From positions 310,001 to 374,000 of the forward strand of contig CANMQX010000005.1 of assembly GCA_947500135.1 (NCBI GenBank): DNA of 64,000 bases, written 5' to 3'. This document shows, piece by piece, positions 36,607-45,854 of this stretch. The notes beneath the pieces are model-generated. The model was given only the letters and a program-made list of their open reading frames with translations. It was not told the origin of the DNA and made no database searches. Numbering within the stretch: the stretch's first letter is position 1; each line of letters opens with the position of its first letter. The stretch is from an uncultured Paracoccaceae bacterium. Lineage in GTDB: Bacteria; Pseudomonadota; Alphaproteobacteria; Rhodobacterales; Rhodobacteraceae. The translations under genes and the position numbers were made by a program.

Positions 36607-37875
36607 TCACCCGATCAGACGCGCCACACCAATGGCCGCTTCGGTGTCAGTTGCCGGTTTCGGTGTAATCCCCAGCACGCGGGCGCGTATCCTTGTCCAG
36701 ACAGGGTTGGAGGCCCCGCCACCCGCCGTAAACAAGGCCGACGGCACCCCGCCGCCAAGTTCGGTGATCGCGGCATAGCAGCGGGCCTCGATCCGGGCGA
36801 TACTTTCCAGCAACCCGTGCAGGAAGACCGCATCATCATCCGGCCTAGGCCCCATCAATGGCAAATGGTCAGGGTCATTGAACGGAAATCGCTCCCCGGG
36901 TTTCAACAGCGGATAATAATCCAGATCGCTGGCCACATCCGGATCAATCTGCGCGGAAAGCGTCACCAGTTCATCCGGCGAAAACAGATCCGCCAGCACG
37001 CCGCCCCCGGTATTGGATGCCCCGCCCGCCAGCCAGAAATCCCCCAGCTTGTGCGAATAAAGCCCAATCGACGGGTCATCGATCCGCGTCCGGCTGAGCA
37101 TCTTGATGGCCAATGTCGTGCCCAGCGATGTCACCGCCGCGCCATCCGCCAAAGGGGCCGCCGCCAGAAACGCCGCGATGCTGTCGGTTGTGCCTGCATG
37201 AATGACCGCTTGTGTGCTGAACCCAAGATCGCGCGCGACCTGGGGCGATATCCCCCCGATAGTAGCCCCGGCAGGCATCACTTGTGGCAAAACCCTCATG
37301 TTCAATCCGGTCTGCGCAAACCAATCTGGCCAACTGTCTGCAACCGGATCAAACCCCAGTTTCAATGCGTTATTATGGTCGCTGACACCGCCCTGCCCGC
37401 GCAATTTTGCAATCACGAAATCCGCCTGATGCAACAGGAAGCGGGCTTGCCTGTCCACGTCCTCGGCCTGCAACCTTAATGCACGGCCCAGGGCAGAATT
37501 TGACCCTTTGGTGATATGCACATCCGGCGCATATTTGGCGATCCGGGCGGCCTCTATATCAAACCCGGCAGAGTTATACATCAACGCCCCAGTGACGGGC
37601 GACAGGTCAGCATCGGTCAAAACCATTGTGCCAGATGTGCCATCAACGCCGATCCGGGTCACCTCTGTCAGATCATGCCCGGCGGCTTTCAACGCCTCAC
37701 CCTGCGCGCCAATGCAGGTCTGCACGGCGCGCCACCAGCCATCCGCATCAATCCGGTCGGGGGCTTGTGGTTCATGCGTGGCCCGGGCCGTGCTGATCAC
37801 CACGCCCGCCGCATCCAGAACGGCTGTGCGAATGCCGGATGTGCCGATATCAATGCCCAGCCGCAACCCGGTCAT
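36607..37875 (-). CDS. FGGY-family carbohydrate kinase (xylulokinase-like)
   Basis: 422 residues from the ATG at 37875, which overlaps the aldolase stop (ATGA); the longer open frame upstream runs antisense into the aldolase and lacks homology. N-terminal ATP-grasp RLGIDIGTSGIRTAVLDAAG, then GVDGTSGTMVLTD, SDHNNALKLGFDP and the C-terminal LFTAGGGASNPVWTRIRA. Phosphorylates a sugar, polyol or sugar acid, presumably to feed the aldolase next to it. The substrate cannot be read from the sequence. Somewhat shorter than xylulokinase (about 485). Confidence 0.9.
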   Translation of the reverse strand: MTGLRLGIDIGTSGIRTAVLDAAGVVISTARATHEPQAPDRIDADGWWRAVQTCIGAQGEALKAAGHDLTEVTRIGVDGTSGTMVLTDADLSPVTGALMYNSAGFDIEAARIAKYAPDVHITKGSNSALGRALRLQAEDVDRQARFLLHQADFVIAKLRGQGGVSDHNNALKLGFDPVADSWPDWFAQTGLNMRVLPQVMPAGATIGGISPQVARDLGFSTQAVIHAGTTDSIAAFLAAAPLADGAAVTSLGTTLAIKMLSRTRIDDPSIGLYSHKLGDFWLAGGASNTGGGVLADLFSPDELVTLSAQIDPDVASDLDYYPLLKPGERFPFNDPDHLPLMGPRPDDDAVFLHGLLESIARIEARCYAAITELGGGVPSALFTAGGGASNPVWTRIRARVLGITPKPATDTEAAIGVARLIG

Positions 37876-38831
37876 GACCGCGCAGCCAACGCTTGTCGGT
37901 ATTTCTCGGCATCCCAGTTCAGCAATTCGGCCTCCGCCGCCGTGCCAATCGGGTCGGCCCCCCATTCGGCGGGCAAGCGGGCAAAACAATCTGACAGACA
38001 GCGGGTCATCGCGCGTTGCGATGATGTTGCGCCGTCGCGCAGATAGACACCCTCATGCGGCACCAAAAGCGTTGGGGGATCGCCCGCACCATCTGCAACG
38101 GGCAAAGCTGGCCCCAGAAAAACAACGTGATCAGGATAATAGGACCCAGCCTGCACAAGTTCGCAAATGCGCGGGTCATAGGCGATCCAGCTTTCTGCGA
38201 CACGTTCAAACCCGGGCATCTGCGGACCATCGGGCAGCGGGCCTCGATCCGCGACCGGCATGGCCAACCGATCCTCCACCTCGTCCATGATCCGGGCTGT
38301 CTCTTCCACCGTGTTGCCGCAACAAATCAACCCGTGATTTTCCAGGACGATAACCTGCGTCTGACCCGTCACACGCGCCAGAATTTCGCGGGTCAGCGGC
38401 AGGCCGGGCTTTGCATAGGGCACAAATGTCGCGGGCAACCCTGACAGCTTTTCTGCGGCTAACTTGCGGCCTTCGGGGCTGATCGCATGGACCAGCGTGG
38501 CAATCGAATGGGTATGGGCGACCACCGGCCAATCAAGGGCTGCGTGAAACGTCGTTTCTATGGACGGGCGCAAGGTGTTGGCAGGGTCCAGCACGGTTGC
38601 CTTGCAGCTGCCATCCCCGGCACCTGCCGCTTCGGCCTTGGCCGCGTATCGGTCCACGGCCACGAAAATCGGATCGGTTTGGGCATCCGCAAGCTCCGTG
38701 CCAGAGGCCTTGATCCACATCACATCACGGCACTTGATGGATGTGTTGCCCCCGGGGCCTTGCACCCGCAACCGGTCCTGACCAAGGCGTGCGGATAATG
38801 CGCGGAATGCGGGGCTTAGCAGATCATCCAT
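37872..38831 (-). CDS. Class II aldolase/adducin-family enzyme, 319 residues
   Basis: Zn-dependent aldolase fold: GPGGNTSIKCRDVMWIKASG near residue 25, metal ligands in VVAHTHSIATLVHAIS and VLENHGLICCGNTVEE. About 100 residues longer than fuculose-1-phosphate aldolase, matching the aldolase half of RhaD-like bifunctional proteins but without the dehydrogenase half. Expected to cleave a phosphorylated sugar (acid) to a C3 phosphate and an aldehyde. Coupled by ATGA to the kinase gene. Confidence 0.88.
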   Translation of the reverse strand: MDDLLSPAFRALSARLGQDRLRVQGPGGNTSIKCRDVMWIKASGTELADAQTDPIFVAVDRYAAKAEAAGAGDGSCKATVLDPANTLRPSIETTFHAALDWPVVAHTHSIATLVHAISPEGRKLAAEKLSGLPATFVPYAKPGLPLTREILARVTGQTQVIVLENHGLICCGNTVEETARIMDEVEDRLAMPVADRGPLPDGPQMPGFERVAESWIAYDPRICELVQAGSYYPDHVVFLGPALPVADGAGDPPTLLVPHEGVYLRDGATSSQRAMTRCLSDCFARLPAEWGADPIGTAAEAELLNWDAEKYRQALAARS

Positions 38832-38835
38832 CGGG

Positions 38836-39684
38836 TTACCTCAAGTCAGGAAGGGAAAAATCAGGGGCGGGCACGCCTTCGGCCTTGGCCAGCAGGGCAA
38901 TATCTGTCTCGGCGCTTTGCGGGCGTATCTGCGGGGCATGCACACCCGCACAGATCAACAGGCTGGCCCATCCGGCCGTTTGCGCGCCCAGAATGTCGTG
39001 ATGCAGGCTATCGCCCACCATCAGAATACGCGATGGCGGAAAACAGTCCAACGCGGTTTCCATCGCACTGAAAATCGGGCGGTACGGCTTGCCATAAAGG
39101 TGAACCTCGCCCCCCATGTCACGATACCGGCGGGCCAAGGCACCCGGCGACATCACATAGGAGCCACCCCCGCGCGGCGATGTGAAATCGGGGTTCGAAC
39201 AGTAAAGCGGCAACTCCAGCGCAAGGGCGGGATGCAATATGTCATCATATGCATCTACCGCGCTATCATCCGGCAACCCCATCAGAAGAACCGCATCGGC
39301 ATCCGCGATGTCACCCGTCACCGTCAGGGACAGACCGCCAGCCCAGCGTTCTGCATCACCAGCGCTGCCCGTGATGGGAAGGACGGATTTTACTGTCGCG
39401 GTGCCGGATACGAAATGCTGCCAAAGCGCCTCACCCGATGTCATCAGGCAGTCAAACGCAGCAGTGTCAAACCCCATCCGGGCGATGCGATCCACATTCG
39501 GGGCGGCACGCTTGCCGGAGTTTGATAAAACGCCAATCTTCGCGCTGGACGCCCTGAGCATATCCAGCGTGGCAAGGGCGGATGGGTAAGCCGCGTGGCC
39601 ATCATGCAGCACGCCCCATTGATCCAGAACAATTGCATCGAACCGATCAGCGATTGCGCCGATACTGTCGATCACCTGGGTCAT
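38836..39684 (-). CDS. HAD-superfamily (IIA) sugar phosphatase-like hydrolase
   Basis: 282 residues from the ATG at 39684. Motif I DAIVLDQWGVLHDGHAAYPS, motif II LSNSGKRA, and the C-terminal MVGDSLHHDILGAQTAGW with the metal-binding Asp. Belongs to the NagD-like subclass (TIGR01459 type) common in alphaproteobacteria. Four bases separate it from the aldolase. Its role could be to dephosphorylate a pathway intermediate or dead-end product. Confidence 0.9.
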   Translation of the reverse strand: MTQVIDSIGAIADRFDAIVLDQWGVLHDGHAAYPSALATLDMLRASSAKIGVLSNSGKRAAPNVDRIARMGFDTAAFDCLMTSGEALWQHFVSGTATVKSVLPITGSAGDAERWAGGLSLTVTGDIADADAVLLMGLPDDSAVDAYDDILHPALALELPLYCSNPDFTSPRGGGSYVMSPGALARRYRDMGGEVHLYGKPYRPIFSAMETALDCFPPSRILMVGDSLHHDILGAQTAGWASLLICAGVHAPQIRPQSAETDIALLAKAEGVPAPDFSLPDLR

Positions 39685-39688
39685 CTGA

Positions 39689-40618
39689 TCAGGGATCCGG
39701 CGTCGGGGGGACAAGACCCGCGATATAGGCCTCTGCCTCGGCCTTGGACAGGGCAGGGGCCGATGTTGCGGCGGTACCAGCAGGCATGTCGCCAAAATAG
39801 AACTGATAGCCCGGGATCACCTGACGCCGCTTGCGCAACGGCATGCCTTCATATGGAAACACGTCCGACCGGGCATTGGCGACCTTGTCGTGACATGCCA
39901 GAATGTAATCGGCGCGCTTGTCCAGTTCCTCAACCGATTTCCAGCCTTCATAGGAATTCACAAACCGGGCGGGCACCCAGTAACGCCAACCTTCATCGGG
40001 GTTCGGCTCCATATTGCGTTCCTGAAAAATGGCATCCCCGGCAACCACAATATCGCCCATGCTGGTGGCGACGGTCACGGCCATATGGCCAACAGAATGG
40101 CCGGGCGTGTGGAACATTGTGATTCCTGGCAGAACCTCACATTCATCCTCAACAGCCTCGAATACGCAGCCCGCATAAGCCGGCTCAATCCCCAGATAGC
40201 CGCTTTCATAAGTGCGATAATAAAGGGGCAGTGGATTATAGGCCATTTCAATCTCGGCCTTGGGGGCGATGTAACGGGCGTTTTTGAATTGCTTCATGTT
40301 TTGCACATGGTCCCAGTGCAGATGGGTAAAGACGATGGCGTCAATCTCATCAGGATGCACGCCCAGCTTCTGTTCCAGATGTTCATGCACCTGCAAGCAA
40401 CCGCGCTTGTCGCATTTATGGTGGTACTTGGTTGCGCGTTCTTCGTCACAAAGGCCAGTATCGATCAGGATTTTATGTTCTCCGGTGTCGACATAATGGC
40501 AATAGACCGGGTTCCAGATCTTCTTTCCCGCTGGCCCTTTCCAGAAAATATAAGTGCCCAGATCGGCCTCTAGCCAACCGGTGTTGATCGGATAAATCTT
40601 GGTCTCAGCAACGCCCAT
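39689..40618 (-). CDS. MBL-fold hydrolase, N-acyl-homoserine-lactonase-like
   Basis: 309 residues. Two-metal site: His99-x-His101-x-Asp103-His104 in VFTHLHWDHVQN, His174 in TPGHSVGH, Asp195 in VVAGDAIF. The N-terminal INTGWLEADLGTYIF and the length match AiiA/AttM-like lactonases. In this gene setting it may open a sugar lactone rather than quench quorum signals. First gene of the minus-strand arm, directly after a GntR operator; 4 bases before the HAD gene. Confidence 0.87.
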   Translation of the reverse strand: MGVAETKIYPINTGWLEADLGTYIFWKGPAGKKIWNPVYCHYVDTGEHKILIDTGLCDEERATKYHHKCDKRGCLQVHEHLEQKLGVHPDEIDAIVFTHLHWDHVQNMKQFKNARYIAPKAEIEMAYNPLPLYYRTYESGYLGIEPAYAGCVFEAVEDECEVLPGITMFHTPGHSVGHMAVTVATSMGDIVVAGDAIFQERNMEPNPDEGWRYWVPARFVNSYEGWKSVEELDKRADYILACHDKVANARSDVFPYEGMPLRKRRQVIPGYQFYFGDMPAGTAATSAPALSKAEAEAYIAGLVPPTPDP

Positions 40619-40644
40619 GGGGTCCTCCAGATACGAGTCTCCAC

Positions 40645-40678
40645 TTTTGTATACAATTTTTGATTGCTGTCTACAGTA
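40645..40678. promoter_or_regulatory. GntR operator before the lactonase gene
   Basis: Perfect palindrome TTGTATACAA at 40647-40656, 29 bases upstream of the lactonase ATG, followed by a degenerate second copy (CTGTCTACAG, 40667-40676). The same core lies at 41464-41473 before the transporter genes. The core fits the GntR/FCD-type TNGTNNACNA consensus. Confidence 0.75.
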
Positions 40679-40711
40679 TTGGCAAAATTTTTCGCTGATA
40701 TCCCGGTTTGT

Positions 40712-41368
40712 TCAGCTATTCGCCGCAAGAACGCGCATGAAACTCTCGGTCATGTGTTCGCGCATACCGTCCACTGCAACCTGACTATCGCCCGAGAATA
40801 TTTTGGCCAGCAAAATCTCATGGTTCGCGACAGACGCCACCAGATCGGCTTGCGTCTCAAGCTTCTTGGCACGGAACGGGCCAGTCTTGCGGCGAAAATC
40901 CGATGCGAGTTCGAAGATGTACTGGTTCTCAGTTGCGCGATAAATGGACAGGTGCAGCGCCTCATTGGCATGAATGTAAGCGATGCGATCGTCGGCATCG
41001 GCAGCGGCTTTGCATTTTGCCTGCGCGGCTTCGATTTCAGCCCGAGCAAGTAGCGTAAGCCTTTGATTTGCAAGGCGCGCACAGACACTTTCGATCTCTT
41101 GCATAGCCTCGAACATCTGCGCCAATTCTTCGCGGGAATACTGCGCAACACGCACGCCGCGCTTCTCACCGACAACCAAAACACCTTGTGCTGTCAGCCT
41201 GCTCAAGGCCTCTCGCACCGGGGTGCGGGAAACGCCAAAACGCTCGGCCAGCTTTGTTTCGTCCAGCCGCTCGCCAGGCTGCAACGCCCCGGCGGCAATA
41301 TCATCCAGCAAGACACTTTCAATTCTCTGCCCCGTCGATTCGCGCGAAGATGAATTTTGACGGTCCAT
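40712..41368 (-). CDS. GntR-family (FadR/FCD) transcriptional regulator
   Basis: 218 residues: winged helix at about 15-80 (GERLDETKLAERFGVSRTPV, REALSRLTAQGVLVV) and an all-helical FCD ligand domain (HANEALHLSIYRAT, SVANHEILLAKIFSGD) whose His residues bind a metal and organic acids. It sits between the two arms of the cluster, and TTGTATACAA palindromes flank it on both sides, so it is very likely the local repressor. Confidence 0.93.
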   Translation of the reverse strand: MDRQNSSSRESTGQRIESVLLDDIAAGALQPGERLDETKLAERFGVSRTPVREALSRLTAQGVLVVGEKRGVRVAQYSREELAQMFEAMQEIESVCARLANQRLTLLARAEIEAAQAKCKAAADADDRIAYIHANEALHLSIYRATENQYIFELASDFRRKTGPFRAKKLETQADLVASVANHEILLAKIFSGDSQVAVDGMREHMTESFMRVLAANS

Positions 41369-41463
41369 GATCCGGTCCTACCTTTATGTATTATCCCAAC
41401 CGGTAGCATGGTTTCACAGGGAAAACCACCAAAAGAAACATCATTGGATATTTTTGGTTGCTT

Positions 41464-41473
41464 TTGTATACAA
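41464..41473. promoter_or_regulatory. GntR operator before the ABC transporter arm
   Basis: Perfect TTGTATACAA, 42 bases upstream of the ATPase start and 95 upstream of the GntR start, identical to the copy at 40647-40656. Even the flank TTTTTGRTTGCT is shared between the two sites. Could control both the transporter arm and gntR itself. Confidence 0.75.
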
Positions 41474-41515
41474 ACTCATGTTCCATCACCGCCAACCTAG
41501 GGGAGAACGCGGCTA

Positions 41516-42589
41516 ATGCCCGACATACGACTACAGAACCTGCGCAAGGATTACGGCGCAGTGAACGTGATCGAAAACCTCAACCTTGATATGGCTGATG
41601 GTGAGTTCACGGTTCTGGTCGGGCCATCGGGCTGCGGTAAATCAACGACATTGCGCATGATTGCCGGGCTGGAATCTGTCACTGGCGGGCAGATCATGAT
41701 CGGCGACCGCGACGTGTCCAAACTGGAACCCAAAGAACGTGATCTGGCGATGGTGTTTCAGGATTACGCACTTTACCCGCATATGAACGTGGCCAAAAAC
41801 ATGTCATTCGCTCTGCGTCTGGCGCGAATGAACAAGGCGGATATCGAAACACGGGTGAAAGAGGTCGCAGCGACGCTGGACCTGACCGCTTATCTGGACC
41901 GCAAGCCCGCGGAATTATCAGGTGGCCAGCGCCAGCGGGTTGCCATGGGCCGTGCCCTGGTCCGCGACGCGGGCACGTTCCTTTTTGACGAACCCCTGTC
42001 GAACCTTGATGCGAAATTGCGCGGGCAGATGCGCGCGGAACTGGCACTGATGTCGCAGCGGATCAAGAAGAATATGATCTACGTCACCCATGATCAGGTC
42101 GAGGCGATGACATTGGGCGACAAAATCGTCGTCATGAAATTCGGCGAGATCATGCAGGCGGGCACACCAGAAGAGCTCTACCGCAACCCGGCAAACAAAT
42201 TCGTGGCCGGGTTCATCGGCTCCCCCACCATGAATTTCCTGTCAGCGGAACTGATTGAGGAGGGCGGCACGCTTTCCGCCAAGGGCGACGGCTTTGCCAT
42301 CCCCCTGCCCGACGCCCGCAAATCCAGCCTGCAAGCCCATAAAGATCGGCAAATCCACCTTGGCATCCGGCCATCCAGCTTTGCTGAAGGTCCGGGGGGG
42401 CTGAAAATGCCAGTGATCCTGTCGGAATATATCGGCGCGCAATCGGTGCTGATTTCGGAACTGGGCGGTGAACGTGTGGCGATTGAGGTCAACACCGTCG
42501 TGCCAATCCGCGCCGGGGAGGAACGCGAATTCACGGTGCAGGGGGATGAGGTTCATCTCTTTGATCCGAAAACAGAGATAGCGCTGTAG
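41516..42589 (+). CDS. MalK/UgpC-type ABC importer ATPase
   Basis: 357 residues. Walker A GPSGCGKST near residue 38, signature LSGGQRQRVAMGRAL, Walker B FLFDEPLSNLD, H-loop VTHDQVEAM, and a C-terminal MalK regulatory (TOBE) domain with LGIRPSSFAEG. Energises the two permeases at 44071-45854. ATPase-first order is typical of such alphaproteobacterial polyol or sugar-acid operons. Confidence 0.95.
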   Translation: MPDIRLQNLRKDYGAVNVIENLNLDMADGEFTVLVGPSGCGKSTTLRMIAGLESVTGGQIMIGDRDVSKLEPKERDLAMVFQDYALYPHMNVAKNMSFALRLARMNKADIETRVKEVAATLDLTAYLDRKPAELSGGQRQRVAMGRALVRDAGTFLFDEPLSNLDAKLRGQMRAELALMSQRIKKNMIYVTHDQVEAMTLGDKIVVMKFGEIMQAGTPEELYRNPANKFVAGFIGSPTMNFLSAELIEEGGTLSAKGDGFAIPLPDARKSSLQAHKDRQIHLGIRPSSFAEGPGGLKMPVILSEYIGAQSVLISELGGERVAIEVNTVVPIRAGEEREFTVQGDEVHLFDPKTEIAL

Positions 42590-42644
42590 CGCTGTCTGGA
42601 TAACGGGCCGTGTGACGCGGTCACCAAACATCTGGGAGGATGAT

Positions 42645-43991
42645 ATGAAGGCGAATAAAACCAAAATCTGGTCAGCCGCGATTGCGGTCACGCTGACCTA
42701 TACCGGGGTTGCATATGCAGACGGGCACACCGCCGATGTCTATGCGCCTTATGAAGGCACGACACTGGTTGTGAACTTTCCCGCACATCCGCATTACAAT
42801 GCTGTGCTGGAAGTTCTGCCCGAGTTTACAGAGCAGACAGGCATCGAGGTTGAAGTCGACCAGCTGCAATATCTGAAAATGCGCGAACGTCAGACGCTGG
42901 AACTGACCAAGGACGAAGGCGATTATGACCTGATTTCCTATGTTGTGTTTTCCAAGGCGGATTACGTTTACGCCGATCAGCTGGAAAATCTCGCCAAGTA
43001 TTTCATGAACCCACGCCTGGCCGACCCGAATTATGACGCGAGCGATCTGATCGACGGCTATGTCGCCAATATCGGTGTTGCCGGTGGCGAAAAGGGATAT
43101 CTGCCCGGTAAAACCGGCTCGCTTTTTGGCATTCCCTTTGGGTCCGAAACATCCGTGCTGGCCTATCGCAAGGATATCTTTGAAAAGCACGGGATCGACG
43201 TGCCAACCAACTATGATCAGCTTCTTGAAGTGGCGTGCCAGATCCCTGAATTGGAACCCGGCATGGGCGGCATGGCGTCTCGTGCGGCATCCGGCCATCA
43301 GGCCAGCCACGCATTCCTGTTGCATCTTGCCCCGTTGGGCGGTCGCGTCTTTGACAGTGAATGGAACCCGATCATCAACAGCCCCGAAGGTGTGGCAGCC
43401 GCCAATGCGCTGAAAACCATCGTGGATTGTGGCCCTGAAGGCGGCACAACATTCGGCCCAGCCGAAGCGGCGGCATCATTCCAGCAAGGCACATCTGCCA
43501 TGTTCATGGATTCCATCGCCTTTGCTGCCGGGTTTGAAGACCCAAGCAAATCAACCGTCGTCGGCAAAGTTGGCTATGCCCTGCACCCCGAAGGTGTCCG
43601 TCGCGGCAGCCAGACAGGTGGTTTTGGTATCGGCATCCCATCCAATGCGCAAAACAAGGAAGCTGCGTTCTTGCTGATGCAATGGCTGACATCAAAGGAA
43701 CAGGACCTTGCCATCGCCATGGCGGGCGGAAACCCTTCGCGGTTTTCGACTTATGAAGATGCGGGGCTGAACGAAAAATACCCGTATTCGGCAACCTTTG
43801 GCGAAGCCCTGAAATACGCAGACCCAGACTGGCGCCCGATCATCCCGACATGGGGCACGATCAACGCCGATATCGGCACCACGATGAGCCAGGTTCTGAC
43901 CGAAGGGCTGGACCCTCAGGAAGCACTTGACGGTGTGGCCGAACGCGCCCGCGCCGTGATGGACGAGGCCGGTTACTACACCTGGCAGTAG
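42645..43991 (+). CDS. ABC transporter sugar/polyol-type substrate-binding protein
   Basis: 448 residues from the ATG at 42645, preceded by TGGGAGGATGAT; the longer frame lacks a ribosome site. Signal peptide KTKIWSAAIAVTLTYTGVAYA, cut before DGHTA. The mature protein has the SBP family 1 layout (FTEQTGIEVEVDQLQYLKMR, FGIPFGSETSVLAYRKDIFE, FGIGIPSNAQNKEAAFLLMQ). Captures the pathway substrate in the periplasm. Confidence 0.92.
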   Translation: MKANKTKIWSAAIAVTLTYTGVAYADGHTADVYAPYEGTTLVVNFPAHPHYNAVLEVLPEFTEQTGIEVEVDQLQYLKMRERQTLELTKDEGDYDLISYVVFSKADYVYADQLENLAKYFMNPRLADPNYDASDLIDGYVANIGVAGGEKGYLPGKTGSLFGIPFGSETSVLAYRKDIFEKHGIDVPTNYDQLLEVACQIPELEPGMGGMASRAASGHQASHAFLLHLAPLGGRVFDSEWNPIINSPEGVAAANALKTIVDCGPEGGTTFGPAEAAASFQQGTSAMFMDSIAFAAGFEDPSKSTVVGKVGYALHPEGVRRGSQTGGFGIGIPSNAQNKEAAFLLMQWLTSKEQDLAIAMAGGNPSRFSTYEDAGLNEKYPYSATFGEALKYADPDWRPIIPTWGTINADIGTTMSQVLTEGLDPQEALDGVAERARAVMDEAGYYTWQ

Positions 43992-44007
43992 CCACCAAAC
44001 ACCTAAA

Positions 44008-44032
44008 GGGCTGGCGCATCATGTGCCGGCCC
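44008..44032 (+). terminator. Intercistronic hairpin after the substrate-binding gene
   Basis: GGGCTGGCGCA pairs with TGTGCCGGCCC (11 pairs, two wobbles) around a 3-base loop, 16 bases past the stop. No U-run. Likely protects the SBP message or partly terminates, giving more SBP than permease. Confidence 0.55.
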
Positions 44033-44070
44033 GCATCATTACCTGACCACCCCGCAAAGGCCCCGGTTTC

Positions 44071-44985
44071 ATGAGCATCGCCAGTACGAACCGAATGACC
44101 CCCTACCTGTTTCTGGCACCTGCCGGGCTGGTTCTGGCCTTCGCCCTGTTCTATCCGATCTGCTATATGATCTATGCCAGTTTTCTGGACTGGAACCCCA
44201 GCCAGCGGATTGGCGAGGCCGAATTTGTCGGCCTGCGCAACTACTTCAAACTGTTTAGCGACGATGCGTTCCGCGAAAGCATGGGCGTTACGCTCAAATT
44301 CGCCGCCGTGGTTGTGACCATCGAAATGTTTCTGGGCGTCGGGCTGGCCCTGCTGCTAGACCGGAACATTCGCGGCATGTCGGTGCTGCGCACGCTGTTC
44401 ATTCTACCAATGATGATCGCGCCCATCGTCGTGGGTCTGATGTGGCGCTACATGTATCACCCCACGGTCGGCATCTTTAACAAGACCCTGAAATCCTGGG
44501 GGTTTGACGGCATCCCATGGCTATCTGACGGATCATGGGCCTTTGCCTCTGTCGTCATCGCCGATGTCTGGCAATGGACACCCTTCATCTTCATCCTGTC
44601 ACTGGCAGCCCTGCAATCACTGCCCGCCTCAGCGATTGAGGCAAGCCGGATCGACGGCGCCAGCGGCTGGCAGCAGATCCTCTATATCAAGCTGCCATTG
44701 ATGCTGCCGGTCTTGATCGTCACCCTGCTCTTACGATTGATCGATAGCTTCAAGGTGCTTGAGGTTATCCTGGTCATGACCAATGGCGGCCCGGGGCTGT
44801 CGACCGAAATCCTGTCACTGCGGATCAACCGAACGGCGTCAGAATTCCGCGAATTGGGTGAAGCCGCAGCGATGTCAAACCTGCTGTTGATCGTCCTGCT
44901 GATCCTGACCTTCACCATGTTCATCTATAACAAGGCGCAAGACGCCCGCGCCGCCCGCCTGCGCGCGGTGGAGGAAGAGGTATGA
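44071..44985 (+). CDS. ABC importer permease (MalF/UgpA type)
   Basis: 304 residues, six membrane segments, with the EAA loop ASAIEASRIDGASGWQQILY and the opening PYLFLAPAGLVLAFALFYPI typical of sugar permeases. Overlaps the next permease by ATGA. Confidence 0.94.
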   Translation: MSIASTNRMTPYLFLAPAGLVLAFALFYPICYMIYASFLDWNPSQRIGEAEFVGLRNYFKLFSDDAFRESMGVTLKFAAVVVTIEMFLGVGLALLLDRNIRGMSVLRTLFILPMMIAPIVVGLMWRYMYHPTVGIFNKTLKSWGFDGIPWLSDGSWAFASVVIADVWQWTPFIFILSLAALQSLPASAIEASRIDGASGWQQILYIKLPLMLPVLIVTLLLRLIDSFKVLEVILVMTNGGPGLSTEILSLRINRTASEFRELGEAAAMSNLLLIVLLILTFTMFIYNKAQDARAARLRAVEEEV

Positions 44986-45854
44986 GCACGCAGACCTACG
45001 ACCGGCAGAACCCGGCCTTCTACGCGCTGCTGATCACGCTGGTGATCATGGCCATCGGGCCGATCTATCTGATGCTGACGACCTCGTTGAAGCTGAACAT
45101 CGATATTATGTCCGACAGCTCCAGCCTGCTGTTCATGCCGACATTACGCAATTACGAAACCGCCCTTTGCGATTTCCTGTGGTACGAACCCGAACATCTG
45201 CGCCGCTGCGATCCAACATTCGGGCGGGCCCTGACCAATTCCTTGATTATCGGTCTGATCTCAACTGCGATCACGCTGATCATCGGAACCATGGCCGCCT
45301 ATGCGCTGGTCCGGTTCCGGTTCATGGGCCGCGATGTCGTGTCAATCTGGACGCTGATGATGCGGATGGTGCCGCCTGCGGTGCTGCTGGTGCCTGTTTT
45401 TGGCATCTGGACTTTCCAATTCGGTATCGACGGGTCGCGCGGCGGGATCATTCTTGTCTATGTCGCGCTGAACCTGCCTTTCGTGATCTGGATCTTACAG
45501 AGTTTCATTGTCCAAGTACCGATCCAGCTGGAAGAGGCCGCGCGCATGGATGGCGCCGGCCCCTTCCAGGTCTTTTTCCTTGTGGTGCTGCCCCTGATCA
45601 AACCGGGGATTGCTGCAGCCTCCATCTTTACCTTCCGCGTGGCGTGGAACGAATTCCTGCTGGCAAACGCCCTGTCAGACCGCAATAGTCGAACCGTGCC
45701 GGTCACAATCGTCAACAGCCTGACCGAATTTGATATCGACTGGGGGGTCATCATGGCGACGGGTATGCTGCTTGCGATCCCGCCGATCATCTTCACCTTC
45801 GTCGCCAGCCGCCAGATCATCACCGGCATGACAGCAGGGGCCGTGAAAGGATAA
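44982..45854 (+). CDS. ABC importer permease (MalG/UgpE type)
   Basis: 290 residues; six membrane segments, EAA loop PIQLEEAARMDGAGPFQVFF, and the conserved FRVAWNEFLLANAL. Partner of the MalF-type subunit. Its final base is shared with the UPF0261 start (TAATG). Confidence 0.94.
   Translation: MSTQTYDRQNPAFYALLITLVIMAIGPIYLMLTTSLKLNIDIMSDSSSLLFMPTLRNYETALCDFLWYEPEHLRRCDPTFGRALTNSLIIGLISTAITLIIGTMAAYALVRFRFMGRDVVSIWTLMMRMVPPAVLLVPVFGIWTFQFGIDGSRGGIILVYVALNLPFVIWILQSFIVQVPIQLEEAARMDGAGPFQVFFLVVLPLIKPGIAAASIFTFRVAWNEFLLANALSDRNSRTVPVTIVNSLTEFDIDWGVIMATGMLLAIPPIIFTFVASRQIITGMTAGAVKG

Noticed and set aside
36607..37989. Longer start of the FGGY kinase
   Set aside because: The extra 38 residues overlap the aldolase gene and lack similarity; the ATG at 37875 gives an ATGA junction and the GIDIGTSG start.
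39689..40618. MBL protein as a quorum-quenching system
   Set aside because: Fold supports a lactonase, but no luxI/luxR is nearby and it is the first gene of a sugar-type arm, so a metabolic lactone is more likely.
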